Source: Lophium mytilinum (taxonomy: Eukaryota; Ascomycota; Dothideomycetes; Mytilinidiales; Mytilinidiaceae). From it: 64,000 nt of DNA. A program made the translations under genes and the position numbers. The notes beneath the pieces were generated by a model. The model had not been told where the DNA came from. It searched no databases and saw only the letters and a list, made by a program, of their open reading frames with translations. The stretch covers positions 141,765 through 205,764 of the forward strand of contig MU004186.1 of the NCBI GenBank assembly GCA_010093605.1, read 5' to 3'. Positions 11,594 through 25,444 of the stretch are shown here, piece by piece. Numbering within the stretch: the stretch's first letter is position 1; every line of letters starts with the position of its first letter.

Positions 11594-13876
11594 ATGCCTT
11601 ACACGCCGCCCTCCCAGCGGTCACCTGCGTCCACACACCCACACAGTCCTACTCTGAGCCGGAACCATTCCTACGCCGAACAGGCGAACCCCTCGCCCGT
11701 TGTTGTGACCCGGCCATCCCTACCGCGTTCTATCTCCTCGACCTCCTACCTGAACAAGCACCGCCGGACTCCGTCCATCTCCACGAACAATGGCCAGACC
11801 TCGAATGGCGAGCTGACAAGCTCGCCCATGGATACTCGGGAGCATCATAGTTTGAGATCTGCAAATGGTAGCCTCCGCCAGTCTCCTCCTCCTGTGAACA
11901 ATCTTCTGATTCCGTCAGGTGCGATCACGACGCCTCCTGATTCCTCCGATGACGAAGAGCGCGGTCGAGAGCTCGGGAACCTCGAGGACCTCCACGTCGC
12001 CCTCCAGGGTATCGACGTGAAGAGAGCCGGTTCGCCTGTCCGCGACGAGCCCATCCCGGTGCCACCGACGAGTGTTCCCATGTTTGATCCTCCGCCCCGT
12101 GCTCTTACTCCAGAGGCTCGAAAAATCTCCCACTCTCGGTCGTCCAGCGAGATCACACTTTCCCAACATGTTCCTCACCTCGACACTGAGGCCACACTCA
12201 TCAGCTCATCCGATGACAGCGATGACGATGAGCTGCGGATAAAACCGCCGCTCCTCCGAAAGAAGTCTGGCGAGCTGGTGAAGCCGGCCCTCCGACCTAC
12301 GTCTCGTCGACGCCCTTCGAGCATGCCTGGCACTCCGACATTCTCCAAGGCCGTCCACTTCAACGAAGACATGGAGCAGGTCCGACATTTCCTCCAGGTC
12401 GACCGCCCTATAGCAGTCAGTGCAAACTCCTCTCCGGTGGAGACTTACGACAGCGAGTCCGAGTACCCATTCGGGTACGAAGATAGCCCTAAGTCTCGCC
12501 CCGTCGAGTGGGAAATCCGCCTGGCAAACTTTCCAGAGGAGACGTACGAGCGAAAGACGATGCCTGTTCGAGTGGAGCGGATATTCTTGTCGTCCGACAA
12601 CAAGACGCTGGTCGGTAGTGCTGCGGTGGCCAATATCTCATTCCAGAAGTGGGTCGTGGCTAGGTTCACCCTGGATTACTGGAAGACCACATCAGAGGTG
12701 GTGGCAGAGTACAACAACGATGTCCGGAAGAAGCAGATCAACGATGGGTACGATCGGTTCAACTTCAACATCAAGTTGGCCGACCAAGCCAACCTAGAGA
12801 CGAAGACCTTGCTGCTATGTGTCCGATACAACGTCAACGGACAAGAGTTCTGGGACAGCAACAACTCGATGAACTTCCAAGTCGACTTCACCAAGAAGAG
12901 TGTTCCACGAGGAAAGGGTGCAAAGAAAGGACCAAGTGCTGGTACCTTGGGCGCCATTCCTCGCAGCAGACATTCTCCGCCGGCAACTCGTCCTCGATCA
13001 ATGCCCGCTGCATTCGACGACGATTTCGGCAACGGCTTCGACACCAAGTACGAGTTTGGCTCAACAAGGTCCATCATCGGCGACTCGCCCAACTCTACGA
13101 TTCGACTCAAGCCAAAGAGCAAGAACCGAGCCAACTTCTTCCCGGACCCGGTAGCACGCAATGCCACCGGAGCGAGCCATGCGTTCTCCACTCGCTATGA
13201 CTTCGGCGCTTCCCTCACTGCTGCTTTGTCAAACGCCCAAACGGCTCTCGGTGAAAAGAGTGGACTGAAGGGCACAGCGCCAAGCAAGCCCACCGGGTTC
13301 TTTGACAATGCTGTTACCGGCGGCACACGGCCGACCAGTGTCCCGCGTGCTCCTGTTCCTGGTACTCGTCCCGATGCACTTCAATCTGAGAAGCCCGACT
13401 TGCAATCCGCCGAGTACAATGAATTGATTCAGAAATTTTGCTTCGTACGTGCTCCACGCCCTGGGATGGCCTGACCCCTCCGTAGCTAACTGTCGTATCA
13501 GTTCGGCACTCCCTCTGGAAAAGGCTCGCCGCAAGTTGCTTCTCCTGCTACTAAGAATACTCATACCGACGGTGCTAGTGATTACATCCTGGAGTACAGT
13601 TCTGGAAGCAACCAAAACTCTGGATCAAGCAGTCCGGGAAGTCCGGAGGCTGGCAAGGACATGCATTCCCTTGTCGATGGTGCAAATGATAGCAAATATT
13701 CCTCGAAAAGTCCTACACATTTTCTGTCCCGTTCGTCATCCCCGGGACCCATGACTGGATCTGACCCTGGCGACCGTACGACGTCGCCACTGTACTACGG
13801 AGGGTCTCCATACAACCATAACGCACTTGGCGGCATTTTCGCGGAGCCGTCGCATACGCCGCAAGCATGTGTTTAG
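11594..13876 (+). CDS. GAC1: GAC1-like protein phosphatase 1 regulatory subunit (CBM21 domain)
   Basis: Two exons, 11594-13444 and 13502-13876, encode 741 residues. The intron (13445-13501) starts GTACGT, ends TCAG and keeps phase 0. The N-terminal third is Ser/Pro-rich and probably disordered. Residues about 252-256 are KAVHF, a good match to the RVxF docking motif for PP1 catalytic subunits. Residues about 303-430 form a CBM21 glycogen/starch-binding domain with the conserved SFQKWVVARFTLDYW, YDRFNF and NSMNFQVDF-type segments. This pairing defines the Gac1/PPP1R3 family, which brings PP1 to glycogen synthase and related substrates. The C-terminal part is again low complexity. Without splicing, the frame would stop after nine more codons. 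The family is very secure; the substrate is inferred from homologs. Confidence 0.92.
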
Positions 13877-15131
13877 CAGACAGCGCAAGAGTGTGACGGA
13901 TTCGGTTGTTCCCCATGGACGTGGAACGATATCACGAATTTTCTTAGTCAGGATGACGCTGTAAACGGCCTGCTATTGATTAGGACGAAGTTGAGCGGAG
14001 GGGTACGATGCACAGCCTGCAGGATGCCTCAAGAGTTCGCGAGTCATTTTCAACGCGGTCTTTGTTTTCAAGTCTCGGTGCGACAATTGGCGAGCGTACG
14101 TCGGTTCTTGCGCTGCCTGGCTGCATTTTTCCCGGGACGGCTTTGCTCGTGCTGCATTTTCGTCGGCGATTCTTGCATGTTATTTTCAAACATGGCGTTT
14201 TGGGCGGGCAGGTGCTCTGGGTTCTCGGGTCATCTCTTTCCTACTTATCTGGCTCCGTCCAATAGACTGGTTGTAATTGTGCGTTTCTGCTGTCCGGTCT
14301 TCTCCTCTCCAGATGTGTCTTTGCGCCTTCTGCCGAAGCCCTTTTCTTCGCCTTCATCTACGGTCTAGGGAAGGAAAAAGTTGGTCCGGGGCGCGTGTGT
14401 GTCTTTCTTGAGCTCTTTCCTAGGGGCTAGTCTTGTGCTCACCCGCAGGTCCTAGTCGATTTCCGTACATATGTGGTGGCCCGGTGCGGCGACCAGCGAA
14501 TTCAGAGTATCTCGACATCTTTATCATTTGCGCTAGAGCTCCTTGCTTGTGTTTCTTTCCTTGCTCTTTCTTCTGCCGTCGGTCTGGGCTCAGGGTACAT
14601 GGGACCTCTAGGCCGAGGTTTCCGGGTCGGTTTCGAACGCGTGCGTGGTCGATTTGTTTCTCTGGGAGGAATAGACGTCGTGCGGGTGGTCCTCGGGCTG
14701 ACCTAAGAACAATGCAAAAACATTCGAATAAACAACACTGCCTGATGATGCCCACCGTGAAATATATAAACAACCTGAACACGCGAGTCAAAGCAGCTGA
14801 AAGCACGCGCATGATGTGGCCTCGTGGCATCCCAAGCGTGGAAGAGTCGGTGACCCCAAACATGCCATGGCTGTCCTCGGCCCGCACCGCGTTACCGAAT
14901 CGGCAGCATCTTTAGCTTCCAACCCTCACAATTGGACTCGACAGCCTGCAGCCGACTCCACCACGGCCAGCGCGACACCGCTTCCATCCCAACGCGCCTC
15001 CATCCAGGAACCAACCCGCGAACTCCACGCGCCGCCTGCATATACTCCCCCCCATCCACGCAACCACTCACCCTCTCCAGCACCAGCACGATCACCAGCT
15101 AGCAGCCAGCCAGCCAGCACCGCAAACGCAA
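13877..15131. other. Intergenic region between GAC1-like gene and EBP gene
   Basis: It should hold the 3' end of the upstream gene and the promoter of the EBP gene. Short open frames (up to about 160 codons) occur on both strands but have no family match and biased low-complexity composition. The last 200 bp before the EBP start are CT/CCA-rich, in keeping with a fungal leader. Confidence 0.5.
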
Positions 15132-16108
<977 letters not shown>

Positions 16109-16855
16109 GCCCGGGACATCCAGGACACTTCACACCCTCCCACTACACACCTTTCACTTCGATCTCTGCTCTTGTCCATTAGGAGGACTTCTATACTTGG
16201 TGCACGCTCTTCTTTATTTGAGAGTCTGTTTGGGTGATTTACAGGCAAACGCGTTTTTGGAGGCTTGCGTAGATGATGTTCTGCTTCATATACCCCCGAG
16301 TTCATTCTACATCCTTCATCCACAAGTCATTGTATGCTAGAAAAGTGAGTCTACGTTGGTGACTGAATCTCTGACAACTCATCCTTATAATCTGATGTCA
16401 CGCTATGTATCATGCTTCATAAAGTGGTGACACATAAATGCAGATTCTGCCTCCTACAAGACGTGAGATGCAGTCTATTATGTATGCCTGGGGAGGACTA
16501 CTATTAGCGATGATAGGAAGGTGTGGATTGGCTGGACTTGTGACTTGGAGTACTGTATATGTTGTTTCACAGTTCGAGTGCCACTCTTGCATGCTCGATA
16601 ACACTACTAGGAGGACCATAGCTTGCAGTTATGTACCTAGTCAGTTAAGAGGCATTCTGGTCTCTACCGCTTCTAAACTTGACGTCGTGTCTAAATGTTA
16701 TAGAAGTAACTGCATGTACAGACCACTATTGGAGCTCTAATCTTCAACACTTACTACCACTGTCCCAAGTGTCTCAGCGTACAGGTAGCTAGCCAATTAA
16801 ATGACGTCTGATTCAAAGCTTCATAAACTCATAGCTACACCCACTACCTCCCCTC
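16109..16855. other. Convergent 3' intergenic region
   Basis: The 747 bp between two convergent genes hold no supportable gene. It must carry both 3' ends. I saw no repeat or RNA gene. Confidence 0.5.
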
Positions 16856-19800
16856 TCACACCGGCTTCGTCCAATTCCCTGGAAACAGCCCCTTCGCACC
16901 CGCATAACACCCCCAGAACCAATCCCCATTAATATCCTCCGCCTCCCTCACCTCCGCAAACTTCGGAAACATCAACTCATCCACCACCCCCTCGCGCGGG
17001 AACCTCGCCCACAGCGCCACTACCCGCATCCCGACGCCCCCATCCGGCGGAAACCTCCCCGGCGTCCCCAGCCCCAGCTTCGACCCCCCTCCTCCTCCAC
17101 CACCCCCTCCACCCCTACTCTTCCGCACCGTCCCATCCACATCCTTCCAGCTCCAATTCGGCGTCTCCCCGACATCCGCATTCGCCCCCCGCGTCCGCAC
17201 CGCCTGGCTATCCAGCCCGTCCTCGTCCCGCAGCGCCAGCCCGCCCACCAGATCCCGCGACACGACGCGCCGCTGCCCGCCATCCCGGTCCTCGAAGCCC
17301 ACGACCACCATGCGGTGCCCGCGCAGGCAGCGCCGCCAGCCCTGGTGGCCGTTCTCAGCGGATATGCGGCCGGCGGACACGAGGCCGTGGTAGCAGGGCG
17401 TGCAGATGTCGTAGTCGCCGCCCGTGCAGCGCGGGCAGTGGAAGCGGGTGTGCGAGGGCGGGATCGGGTAGGTGCAGATGTCGCAGCAGGTGCTGAAGGT
17501 GAGCGGGCGGTAGAGTTGGTTGGCGAGCGGGGTGGTGCCGGGGCCGCGGATGAGGGAGGCGGATTTCGGGGTTAGAGGGGGTGTGGAGGGGGTTGGGGGC
17601 GGTTGGAGGCTGGGTGTGGACGGGGCGGAGGTTGTGATGGAGGCCGGTTTGGGGGTGGGGTTGTGGGAGAGGGGGAGGAGGGGGTGCGTGCAGTGCCGGC
17701 CTTGGTTGACGCAGTCGTTGCAGAAGCCCCAGCCGCCTTCGTTGCAGATGTCGCATTTCCAGTAGCAGGATGAGGCGAAGGCGGAGCACATGTCGCAGAA
17801 GACGCCGGATTCGAGGCGGCGTGCTGGGTCTTGGTCCGTTGTAGTGGGTCGAGGTTCCGCGGGGAGGTTGGAAGGTCTTTTATATCTATGGCCTACGAGG
17901 ACGTGAGGTTGTTCGTTGTTGGCAGGGTGGCCTCCGGGAGGAGCTTTTTGTTCGTAATTCCTCCAGGCCGCGTACCCAAAGCCGAACCAGTGCTTGCAGC
18001 CTTTGCTCAATCTATAGCAGTCCAGACAGATGTTGTAATTACCATTGTCGCATAGTGCGCAGTTGTAGTGGAGGTCATACTCAATGTGTGTTTTGCCACA
18101 TCGATTGCAAATTATGTTTGGCTCTGAGAATAGGGTGGGAGGTGCAGCTGGAGCTGTGGTGGCCCCAGTGGACGTTGCCGGTCTTGAGTCGGCGGCAGAA
18201 GGCTCGGTAGTCGCCCGCGGTACCCCAAAAGCAGGGGAGCTGTTGATTGTAGGCTGAGATGGTCTTGCATGCGTTGGGTCCGTGGTTCGACGAGATGAGG
18301 AGTTGGGCGATGGGTTCATGAGGGCTGAGGGAGGAAGACTCGACAATGGACTTTCTGTGTTTACGTTGAAGGCCGACCGCCTTGGAGAATTGGGATTAGA
18401 TGACGAAGTATGAGTGTTGAGACTACTGCGGAATTGCCTTGCCTCTGGGTCGGTAGTGCTCCGGTCATTCTGGGACAAACGTCGTCTCCGAATAGAGCTG
18501 GCCACAGATGGAGGAGGGGGAGCATTTAGTTCACCAGCAGAGCGGGCAGCTTGACTCGAAGATGTCACAGATAGGGAGTTGAGCGCATCTACCCGAGGAG
18601 CTGAACGAGTGCTGCCTTGACTGGAAGATCTGCGATGATGTGCCCGACCATTGTTGTTCGCGGCATCAATTAGACCAGGACGGGATACTGGAGGGCGTGA
18701 CGAGTTCGGGGATGGCAAGGCGAGCACGGCGCTCTCCGACCGGCCATGAGGCCTCCTGCGTGCTTGGTCTCCATCAACTCGTATTGGCTGAGGGGCAGAG
18801 GCTCTCGAGGAGCTTCGGCTGTCGCGACTTGCGGGTGATGGGAGAGTCGCTGGTGGGGATGGGAGGGCCGTTTCGACTCGACCCTCTCCTGTCTGGCGGT
18901 CTTCCCGCTCTGTTCTCTGCTGCTGTCTTTCTCTCTGCCGTCTCCGGTATGCCTGAGCTATTCTCTCGCTGATCTCATCTTCTTGAGCCACGTCGATATT
19001 GGCGAGATCGATGCCGTCCAGGAGCCCCTCCTCCATAATCTGCCTCATAATCTCCTCTTCCATCTCTTGCGAGTCTAGATCTGAGGCGCTGAGAAGGGAT
19101 CTGAGGCTTGACTGGTGTTCAACGTGCCGCGCGGGTACATGAGAGGACCTCGGAGGCTCAGGCGGATTCCTGCTCGAGTCTCTCGTTCTTGGCCTCCGCC
19201 CATCCGGATCCCTGGAATCGCGACTTCTTTCCCTGCTACGCTCCCTTCTCCTACGCTCCCTGGGAGCTTCTAGCCCACCGCTTGAGAACCCTGCCTCCCT
19301 CAAACTAAGCTGCTGGGCCTCCGCTATCAATCTACGCTCTTCGTCCGCACCAGGGTCTTCTCGCTTTCTGAGTTTTGGTAACACATTCTCCCCAGGTTTG
19401 TACTTCTTATCCTGATCATCCTTATCCTGCTGCGACTTTCCACGGTCTGGATGCGCTTGCAGATACATGTCTAGGAGTGTTGTAACGGAGGCATTGTGGC
19501 GCGTGTCCCGCACCGAGGCCCGACATGACGGGCAGGTATACGGATGAATCGAAGTCGCAGATGAAGCCTGGAAATGGAACCATTCTTTCAAACACGCGCC
19601 GCAGAAGGTATGGAGGCAGTCGAGGAGGGTGAGGGGTTGGTAGAGGACGTCTGTACATATCTGTAAATCGCATTAGTAGGACCCTGGGAACGACAGCGGA
19701 GCACCGAACACCACCAAAAGAGGGCCCAGCACAACAGAGAAGCTTTCGCGTGATGATTATCGTGTCTCGCCCTCCGCTAAGACACGATCTCCTGCTTCTG

Positions 19801-19924
19801 TATTGAACCAGGCTGTTGCTCCACTCCCTCATGACGTTGATGTGCCCCTCTACACAGACCAACTTACCGAACAGCTCAGTTCCTTCTCCAGATCCATCAT
19901 CCCGGACTTTTCTTCCTCGGCCAT
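16856..19924 (-). CDS. RING-ZZ-SH3-type zinc finger protein, probable E3 ubiquitin ligase
   Basis: Exon 1 is 19868-19924 (19 codons) and exon 2 is 16856-19660. The 207-nt intron has a GTAAGT donor, a TACTAATGC branch site and a TTACAG acceptor. The 953-residue product opens with a complete C3HC4 RING: C18, C21, C34, H36, C39, C42, C62 and C65; the first two cysteines are supplied in part by exon 1, which decides the start. Residues about 100-520 are Ser/Arg/Pro-rich. Three cysteine-rich ZZ-like fingers lie near 530-575, 640-680 and 742-790. A ten-glycine run sits near 870, and the C-terminal 50 residues resemble an SH3 fold (ALWARFP...DELMFPKFAEV...NGDWFWG...GLFPGNWT). The RING implies E2 binding and ubiquitin transfer; substrates are unknown. 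Confidence 0.85.
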
Positions 19925-20164
19925 GGTGCCTCTCGCTCGCCCGTTGTCAGCAGTCCCGTCGATCTGTGGACTTGTGGTAGGGGAGGGAAATCGGGGATGT
20001 TCCCAGCGCCGTCAGTCAGCCATCTCAGAACAGGACGCCATCAGCTTGGCGATTGGGTGGACGTCGTTGCGGTGAGCGGAAGCCTTCCATCGCCACGTAT
20101 ACGCCATCAACCTGACGACAACATTATTTGGGGTACCTTTATGGACATTTAAAACTAATAGTAC
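19925..20164. other. Upstream region of RING-ZZ gene
   Basis: This 240-bp stretch between the RING-ZZ start codon and the first repeat unit presumably contains the promoter. If so, the promoter directly abuts the repeat array. Confidence 0.4.
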
Positions 20165-22300
20165 GATGTAAAGGTGAATACTGCCCATGTTAGACTGCCC
20201 TCTGGCTGAAAGACTTCCTGCTAGCTGGGCTTCTCCGGACGGTAGCATCAAGCGAGCAAGAGCGTAGCTTGGGCAGTAGTGTATCAGTGTGCCCTGAGGT
20301 ATTACTTATTCTACATCATAACATGGAGAAGAAAAAATAGACGCTCAATTCACAGTCCCGAGTCCTTTACATCATCATGCGAGATTTATATAATCCCAGG
20401 AGACCCTTCACAGTACCACTAGACTAGCAGTTGACTAGACACATCTACTCATCTCGAAATGTTCTATAATCATGATGCTGGAGGGTATGTAAGGGTTGAT
20501 GCGGCTCGAATGAGGTATCCTTCTGACTCATCGAGTAGCTGATACCTAGGCTATTCCTTACAGTATCGCAAAGCCAGCAAACGGAGGAGCTACGCTGTAG
20601 TTTATCTACGCGCATAAACCCATAACATAGTTTGTACTACGAGTCGGAAGCAGAATCCAAGATGTTTCATTTGCAGTATCAAGCTTTTCACATCGCTATG
20701 CAGGATTTCAGATATACTCAGGAGACCCTTTCAAGGTCCACCTTATTGTCAAGCAACTATCCAAAGCTACTCGATTCTTACTACTCCACGTCCTCGAGCA
20801 CAGGCTCAGAACTAAGAGATAATAGCTGAGGAGGTGCGGCACTGCAATTATTCTTGACCGTCTCCGATACCAGTTGACCTGCTGAAGAAAAATATGTAAA
20901 GAACTATACCGCGAAAATGGGATGATCTTTTGACCTAATGGCTACCGCCTAGCTAGCCTTAGGTTACCTGCTTCTGCAGCGACGAGTTCTTCGATCTGAA
21001 GCTCAATATTCTCTCCGTCGTCTTCAGAATCGACGTCCCCCTCGAAGTCAGTTTCAGAATCAGAGTTGTCATCCTCAGAACCATCTCCGGAATCAGGGTC
21101 GTCATCGTTGTAATGCCGAGAACTGATTGAGTCGAGCCTCAAGTACCATTATCAGATCCCTCGTCTCTTTCTCATCAGCAAACGCTTAAAATAGGCTAAT
21201 GTTTCCGAGTTCCCACAGGTCTGAGCGGAGCAGAGCCACCGGGGATCCAATCAATGCCTAAAGATTGGCGCGACGTATATCAGACTGCCTCTTGACGGAA
21301 ATGTCACTTACCAATCAGGCGTCTCCTTACAGTCGTGTTGAGCAAGCAAAGGAAACACCTATGGGCTGTGTATTGGAGCCACGACCTTCGACGCATGCTT
21401 GACATCAACTCGTGGGGATAAGTAGGCTGTGGCACCGCAAAGAGTCCTAACGCTCTCCTGGACTATCTACGAGCTGAAGAGCGAGATGTAAAGGTTCGCG
21501 CGATGGATGTTAGGCTGCCTTTTGACGAGACGGTCACTTGCTAATTAAGCTACTCCTTACAGTGGGATTGAGCGTGCAAAGAAAACACCTAGGGCTACCT
21601 ATTGGAGTCGTGGGTCGAACGCGCACTTAGCATTAGGTCGTAAAGACATGTGAGCTGCGGCACCGCAAAATGTCTTCAAGGTCTCCTGCACTATCTGGCG
21701 TGCTAAAGATTAGGATGCAAAGATGCGTGCGTCGTAGTTCTGGCTGCATTTTGGCCCGAGGGCTACCGTACAGCTAGGAGACTCCTTACATTGGTGTTGA
21801 GTTCGCAATTGTAACGCCCCAGAAGCCGTTTCTTGGACTCAGCTGCCACCGTAAGGCAAGCTTGATATCAAACCGTACAGAAGAATGTTTTGCAGCATGG
21901 CGAACAGTAATAAGGGTCTTTTGCGCTTCCTAATTTGCCGAAAAGCAGAACGTAAAGATTTATACAGTCCATATCAGACTACATTTTGGCGGGCCGGCAA
22001 CTTGCTGACTGAGCTGTTCCTTACGGTGGTATAAAGCATGCAAAACCAACGCCTAGGAGTTATATATTGGAATTGTGCTGCGATATTTCATGCCTGATTG
22101 AATTTGAACTAGAAGGATGAATGGACGGCGGCACCACGAACCGTCTCGAGAGTCTCCTGGACTGATTGATACAGCGACGAGCAGGATGTAAAGGTTCCCG
22201 TTGTGCATACCACACTTCTTTTTGACTAAACATCTGCCTACTTCTTAGGCGACCCCTCACAGCGGCGTTTAGCATGCAAAGTCAAGACCTGATAGTGACT
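20165..22300 (+). repeat. Array block 1: wide, irregular spacing (about 220-235 bp)
   Basis: Cores begin near 20165, 20486, 21266, 21485, 21714, 21948 and 22185. The last five are 219-237 bp apart; the first two are further apart. The stretch 20600-21250 has no clear core, only an imperfect echo of the sequence at 20370-20460. Spacers are about 130 bp. Confidence 0.7.
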
Positions 22301-22329
22301 GATTCGGCTGCACAGACGTGCTATCACTC

Positions 22330-25300
22330 AAACCCGATTTAAGAGTATACACAGTAAGAATTTGACTCCCTCTATACCAAGCAACTAGGTGCTAGCTGGG
22401 GTGCTCCTCACGGTGGCATCAAGCGTATAAAAGTAACGCTCAGCAGCGATACATCCGAGCGCTTGGTCGTGAGCTTACTTGGAGACAAGTCGAAGGTTCG
22501 CAGACTGCATATCATAGTTCATTTTGGCAACCTATTCACCTGCTGACTGGAGTACTCCTTACGGTGGTGTTGAGCTTGCAAAGGTATAAGACAGCGGCGG
22601 TACATTCGTGTGCTTGGATGAAGAGCTTCTTAGATACGATGTAAAGGTTGGTAGACTTCATATTACACCTCCTTTTGGCAAACCGGCTACCAACTATCTA
22701 AGCTACTCCTTACGGTAGTATCGACCCCTCAAAGGCAACGCCAAACAAGACAGCTTTGTGGTCGTTGCTATACGAATGCTAGGGCACGATGTAGAGGCCG
22801 GAAGACTTTATATCATATTTCCCTTTGGCAACCCAGCTACATACTAGCTAAGCCACTCCCTACAGTGGTATCAACCTTGCAATTCTAACGCCGAGGAACG
22901 ACGCATTTTTGACCTCTGCCCTAGGAATGCTGGAAAACGATGTTGAGATTGGTAGAATGCATATCATACATCCTTTTGGCAAACCAGCTACCCACGTGCT
23001 AAGCCACTCCTTACGGTGGTAGCAAACGTGCAAATATAGCACCGAGCAACGACATATTCGTGGCGCTTGCCTTAACACTACTCAAATGCAATGTAAGAGT
23101 CGACAAAGTGTATATCGTACTCCCTTTAAGCAACATAGCTACCTCCTAGCCAAGGCTATCCTCACGGTGGTTTTCAACGTGCAAAGGACACACGCGTCAG
23201 TAATACATCGGCATCTCCAAGTCTACATCTGCTTCAAGAGGATGTAGCAAAGAATGCGGTGGGAATTAGAGTACTCTTTGCTTAATCGGGAGCTATCTAG
23301 TTCGGCCGCTTCTTACGGCGGCGGAAAGCTAGCAAGAGAGCAGCGAGGCCTGTCCTTTTCGTAGGTCTATACCTAAGACTTTTCCCGCCACCATTGAATG
23401 ACCGGGGCTGCGGAAATAGACATCCTCTTGCACGAGCAACCACATGCCAGCCGAGCCACTCCCTACGGTGGGGTCTAACGTGCAAAGGTAGCGCCCAACG
23501 CCGCAAATTCGCATGCCCAGCTTTTCAATCGCAAGGACACGACGTAGTAGCTGATGCACTGGATATGAAATATCCATTTTACCGAAAGATTGCCGGCCAG
23601 CTAAGCAACTCCGTACAGTAGTATAAAGCGTACAGGATTTAGAGCTAGCAGGGAGATATTGGAATGCTCTAGAAAATTTGAACCGAATCTAATATGAAGA
23701 TTGAGGTAGTTGACATCAGGCACCCTTTTGACCAAGCGATTACCGGTTAGCTGAGCCGCTCGTCACAGTGGTGTTGGCCGTGCAGGAATACAGCATAACC
23801 AGAGAGATATAGGAGACCGTTAGAAAGTCCAAAGCAAATACACCGTGAAGGTTCGGGTAGTAGATATCAGACACCCTTTTAACCAAACGACGACCTACCA
23901 GCTGGGCCACTCCTTACAGTGGTGTTAAGCATACAAGATTGTAGCATAAGCAGATGAATATGGGGGGCTTTTCGAAATCATGAACTGACGGGAAGTAAAG
24001 GTTGGCGCAGTGGACATCAGGCTTCCTCTTGACCGAACAATTACCTGTTAGCTGAGCTGCTCCTTACAGCGGTAATGAGCCGTCAAGAACATAGCCTAAG
24101 CGGAGGGATATCGTGAGTCTTTAGAAAAGATAAACCGACGTGATGTAAAGGTTCGGGGAATCGACATCAGGCTTGCTTTTGACTGAAAACCTACTTGCTA
24201 GCGGATTCGCTCTTTACAGCGGCATTGAGCATGCAAGAATGTAGTCTAAGCAGAGTGATACCAGGGATCTCTGAAAAATTGAAGACGATATGATGTCAAA
24301 GGTCGAGGCCTTGGAATCCAGCATAGCGTTTGACCAGCTAGCTCTGTGCCTACCAAGCTACTCCAAACGGAGCTATCAAACGATCAAGAACCTCCCCAGA
24401 TGCGACGAATATCGGAGCCCTTCGAATAGAAGGTCGCGATGTGATGCAAGAGATGAGACCGCGGAAGTCAGCTTACCTTCGGAACAGCCAGCTACGTGCT
24501 CGGCGGGCTAAGCCAGACAGTGCTATTGAACTAGCAAGAGACTCCCTCGAGGTGACGGATAACGGGGGTCATTGAAAAAGAGACTCAAAACATGATGTAA
24601 GAGTGGAGGCCGTGGAACTCAGCTTACCATTCGAACAGCCAGCTACGTGCTTACTGGGCTCCTCCACACGATACCATCAAACGAGAAAACCCCTCCCCCG
24701 ATGCGACAAACATCAGAGGTTATTGAAGAGAAGATTAGTAGGTGATGTAAATTGGCGAGGCAGCGGAAATTTGACTGCGTTCTGACTACCCAGTCATATA
24801 CCCGCCAGGCTAATCCTGACAGTGCTCTGAAAAGAGCAAAAAGGTTTCCTAATACGACTGATATTAGGACACATCAACAAAATCATGAGAGGTACGATGT
24901 CACGGTCAGAGCTGTGCACATTGAACTTCCTCTTGGCCCACTGGCTAGCCGCTTGCTTGGCCACTTCACACAGTGCTATCAAACGAGCAAGAACAAACTC
25001 CAGCACGAGTTATCTCTGACTATATCAGAAAATCGAGACTTTCACGATGTCACGGTTGGAGCCATCGAGATCGGACTTCCTTTCGGCTGGCTAGCTCATC
25101 GATAGCTGAGCTACTTCTTACGGTGCTATTAAACGAGCAAGCTTGTTCCCCAATACTACGGATATCTAGGTACCTAGGAAAACCTCACAATAGTAGAATG
25201 CTAAAGTCAAAGCAGTCGATATTGAACATCGTTTTGGCTAGCAAGGTCATCGTTGGCTAGGTTACTTCTTACAGTGCCATCATACGAGCAAGAGAATTCG

Positions 25301-25440
25301 ACGATGCTACGGATATCGAGATACCTGGGAATGCCTGTACTGATGGCATCCTATAGTTGAAGCAGTCGAGATGTGGCTACCTTTAGCCGGCTAGCTACTT
25401 GCTGGCTGAGCCACCCCTTACAGTGGCAACGGGCGTGGAG
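22330..25440 (+). repeat. Array block 2: units every 150 bp
   Basis: Core starts near 22335, 22487, 22638, 22788, 22939, 23090, 23241, 23391, 23541, 23692, 23843, 23992, 24142, 24292, 24440, 24594, 24744, 24896, 25046, 25196 and 25345. Nineteen successive intervals from 22487 average about 150 bp, with very little length drift despite heavy substitution. Stem-loop compensation is clearest in this block. Confidence 0.8.
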
Positions 25441-25444
25441 AAGT

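Noticed and set aside
20942-21142. 66-codon acidic frame (DPDSGDGSEDDNSDSE) on the minus strand
   Set aside because: It is short, low complexity and lacks splice partners. It could be a remnant, but there is not enough support for a gene.
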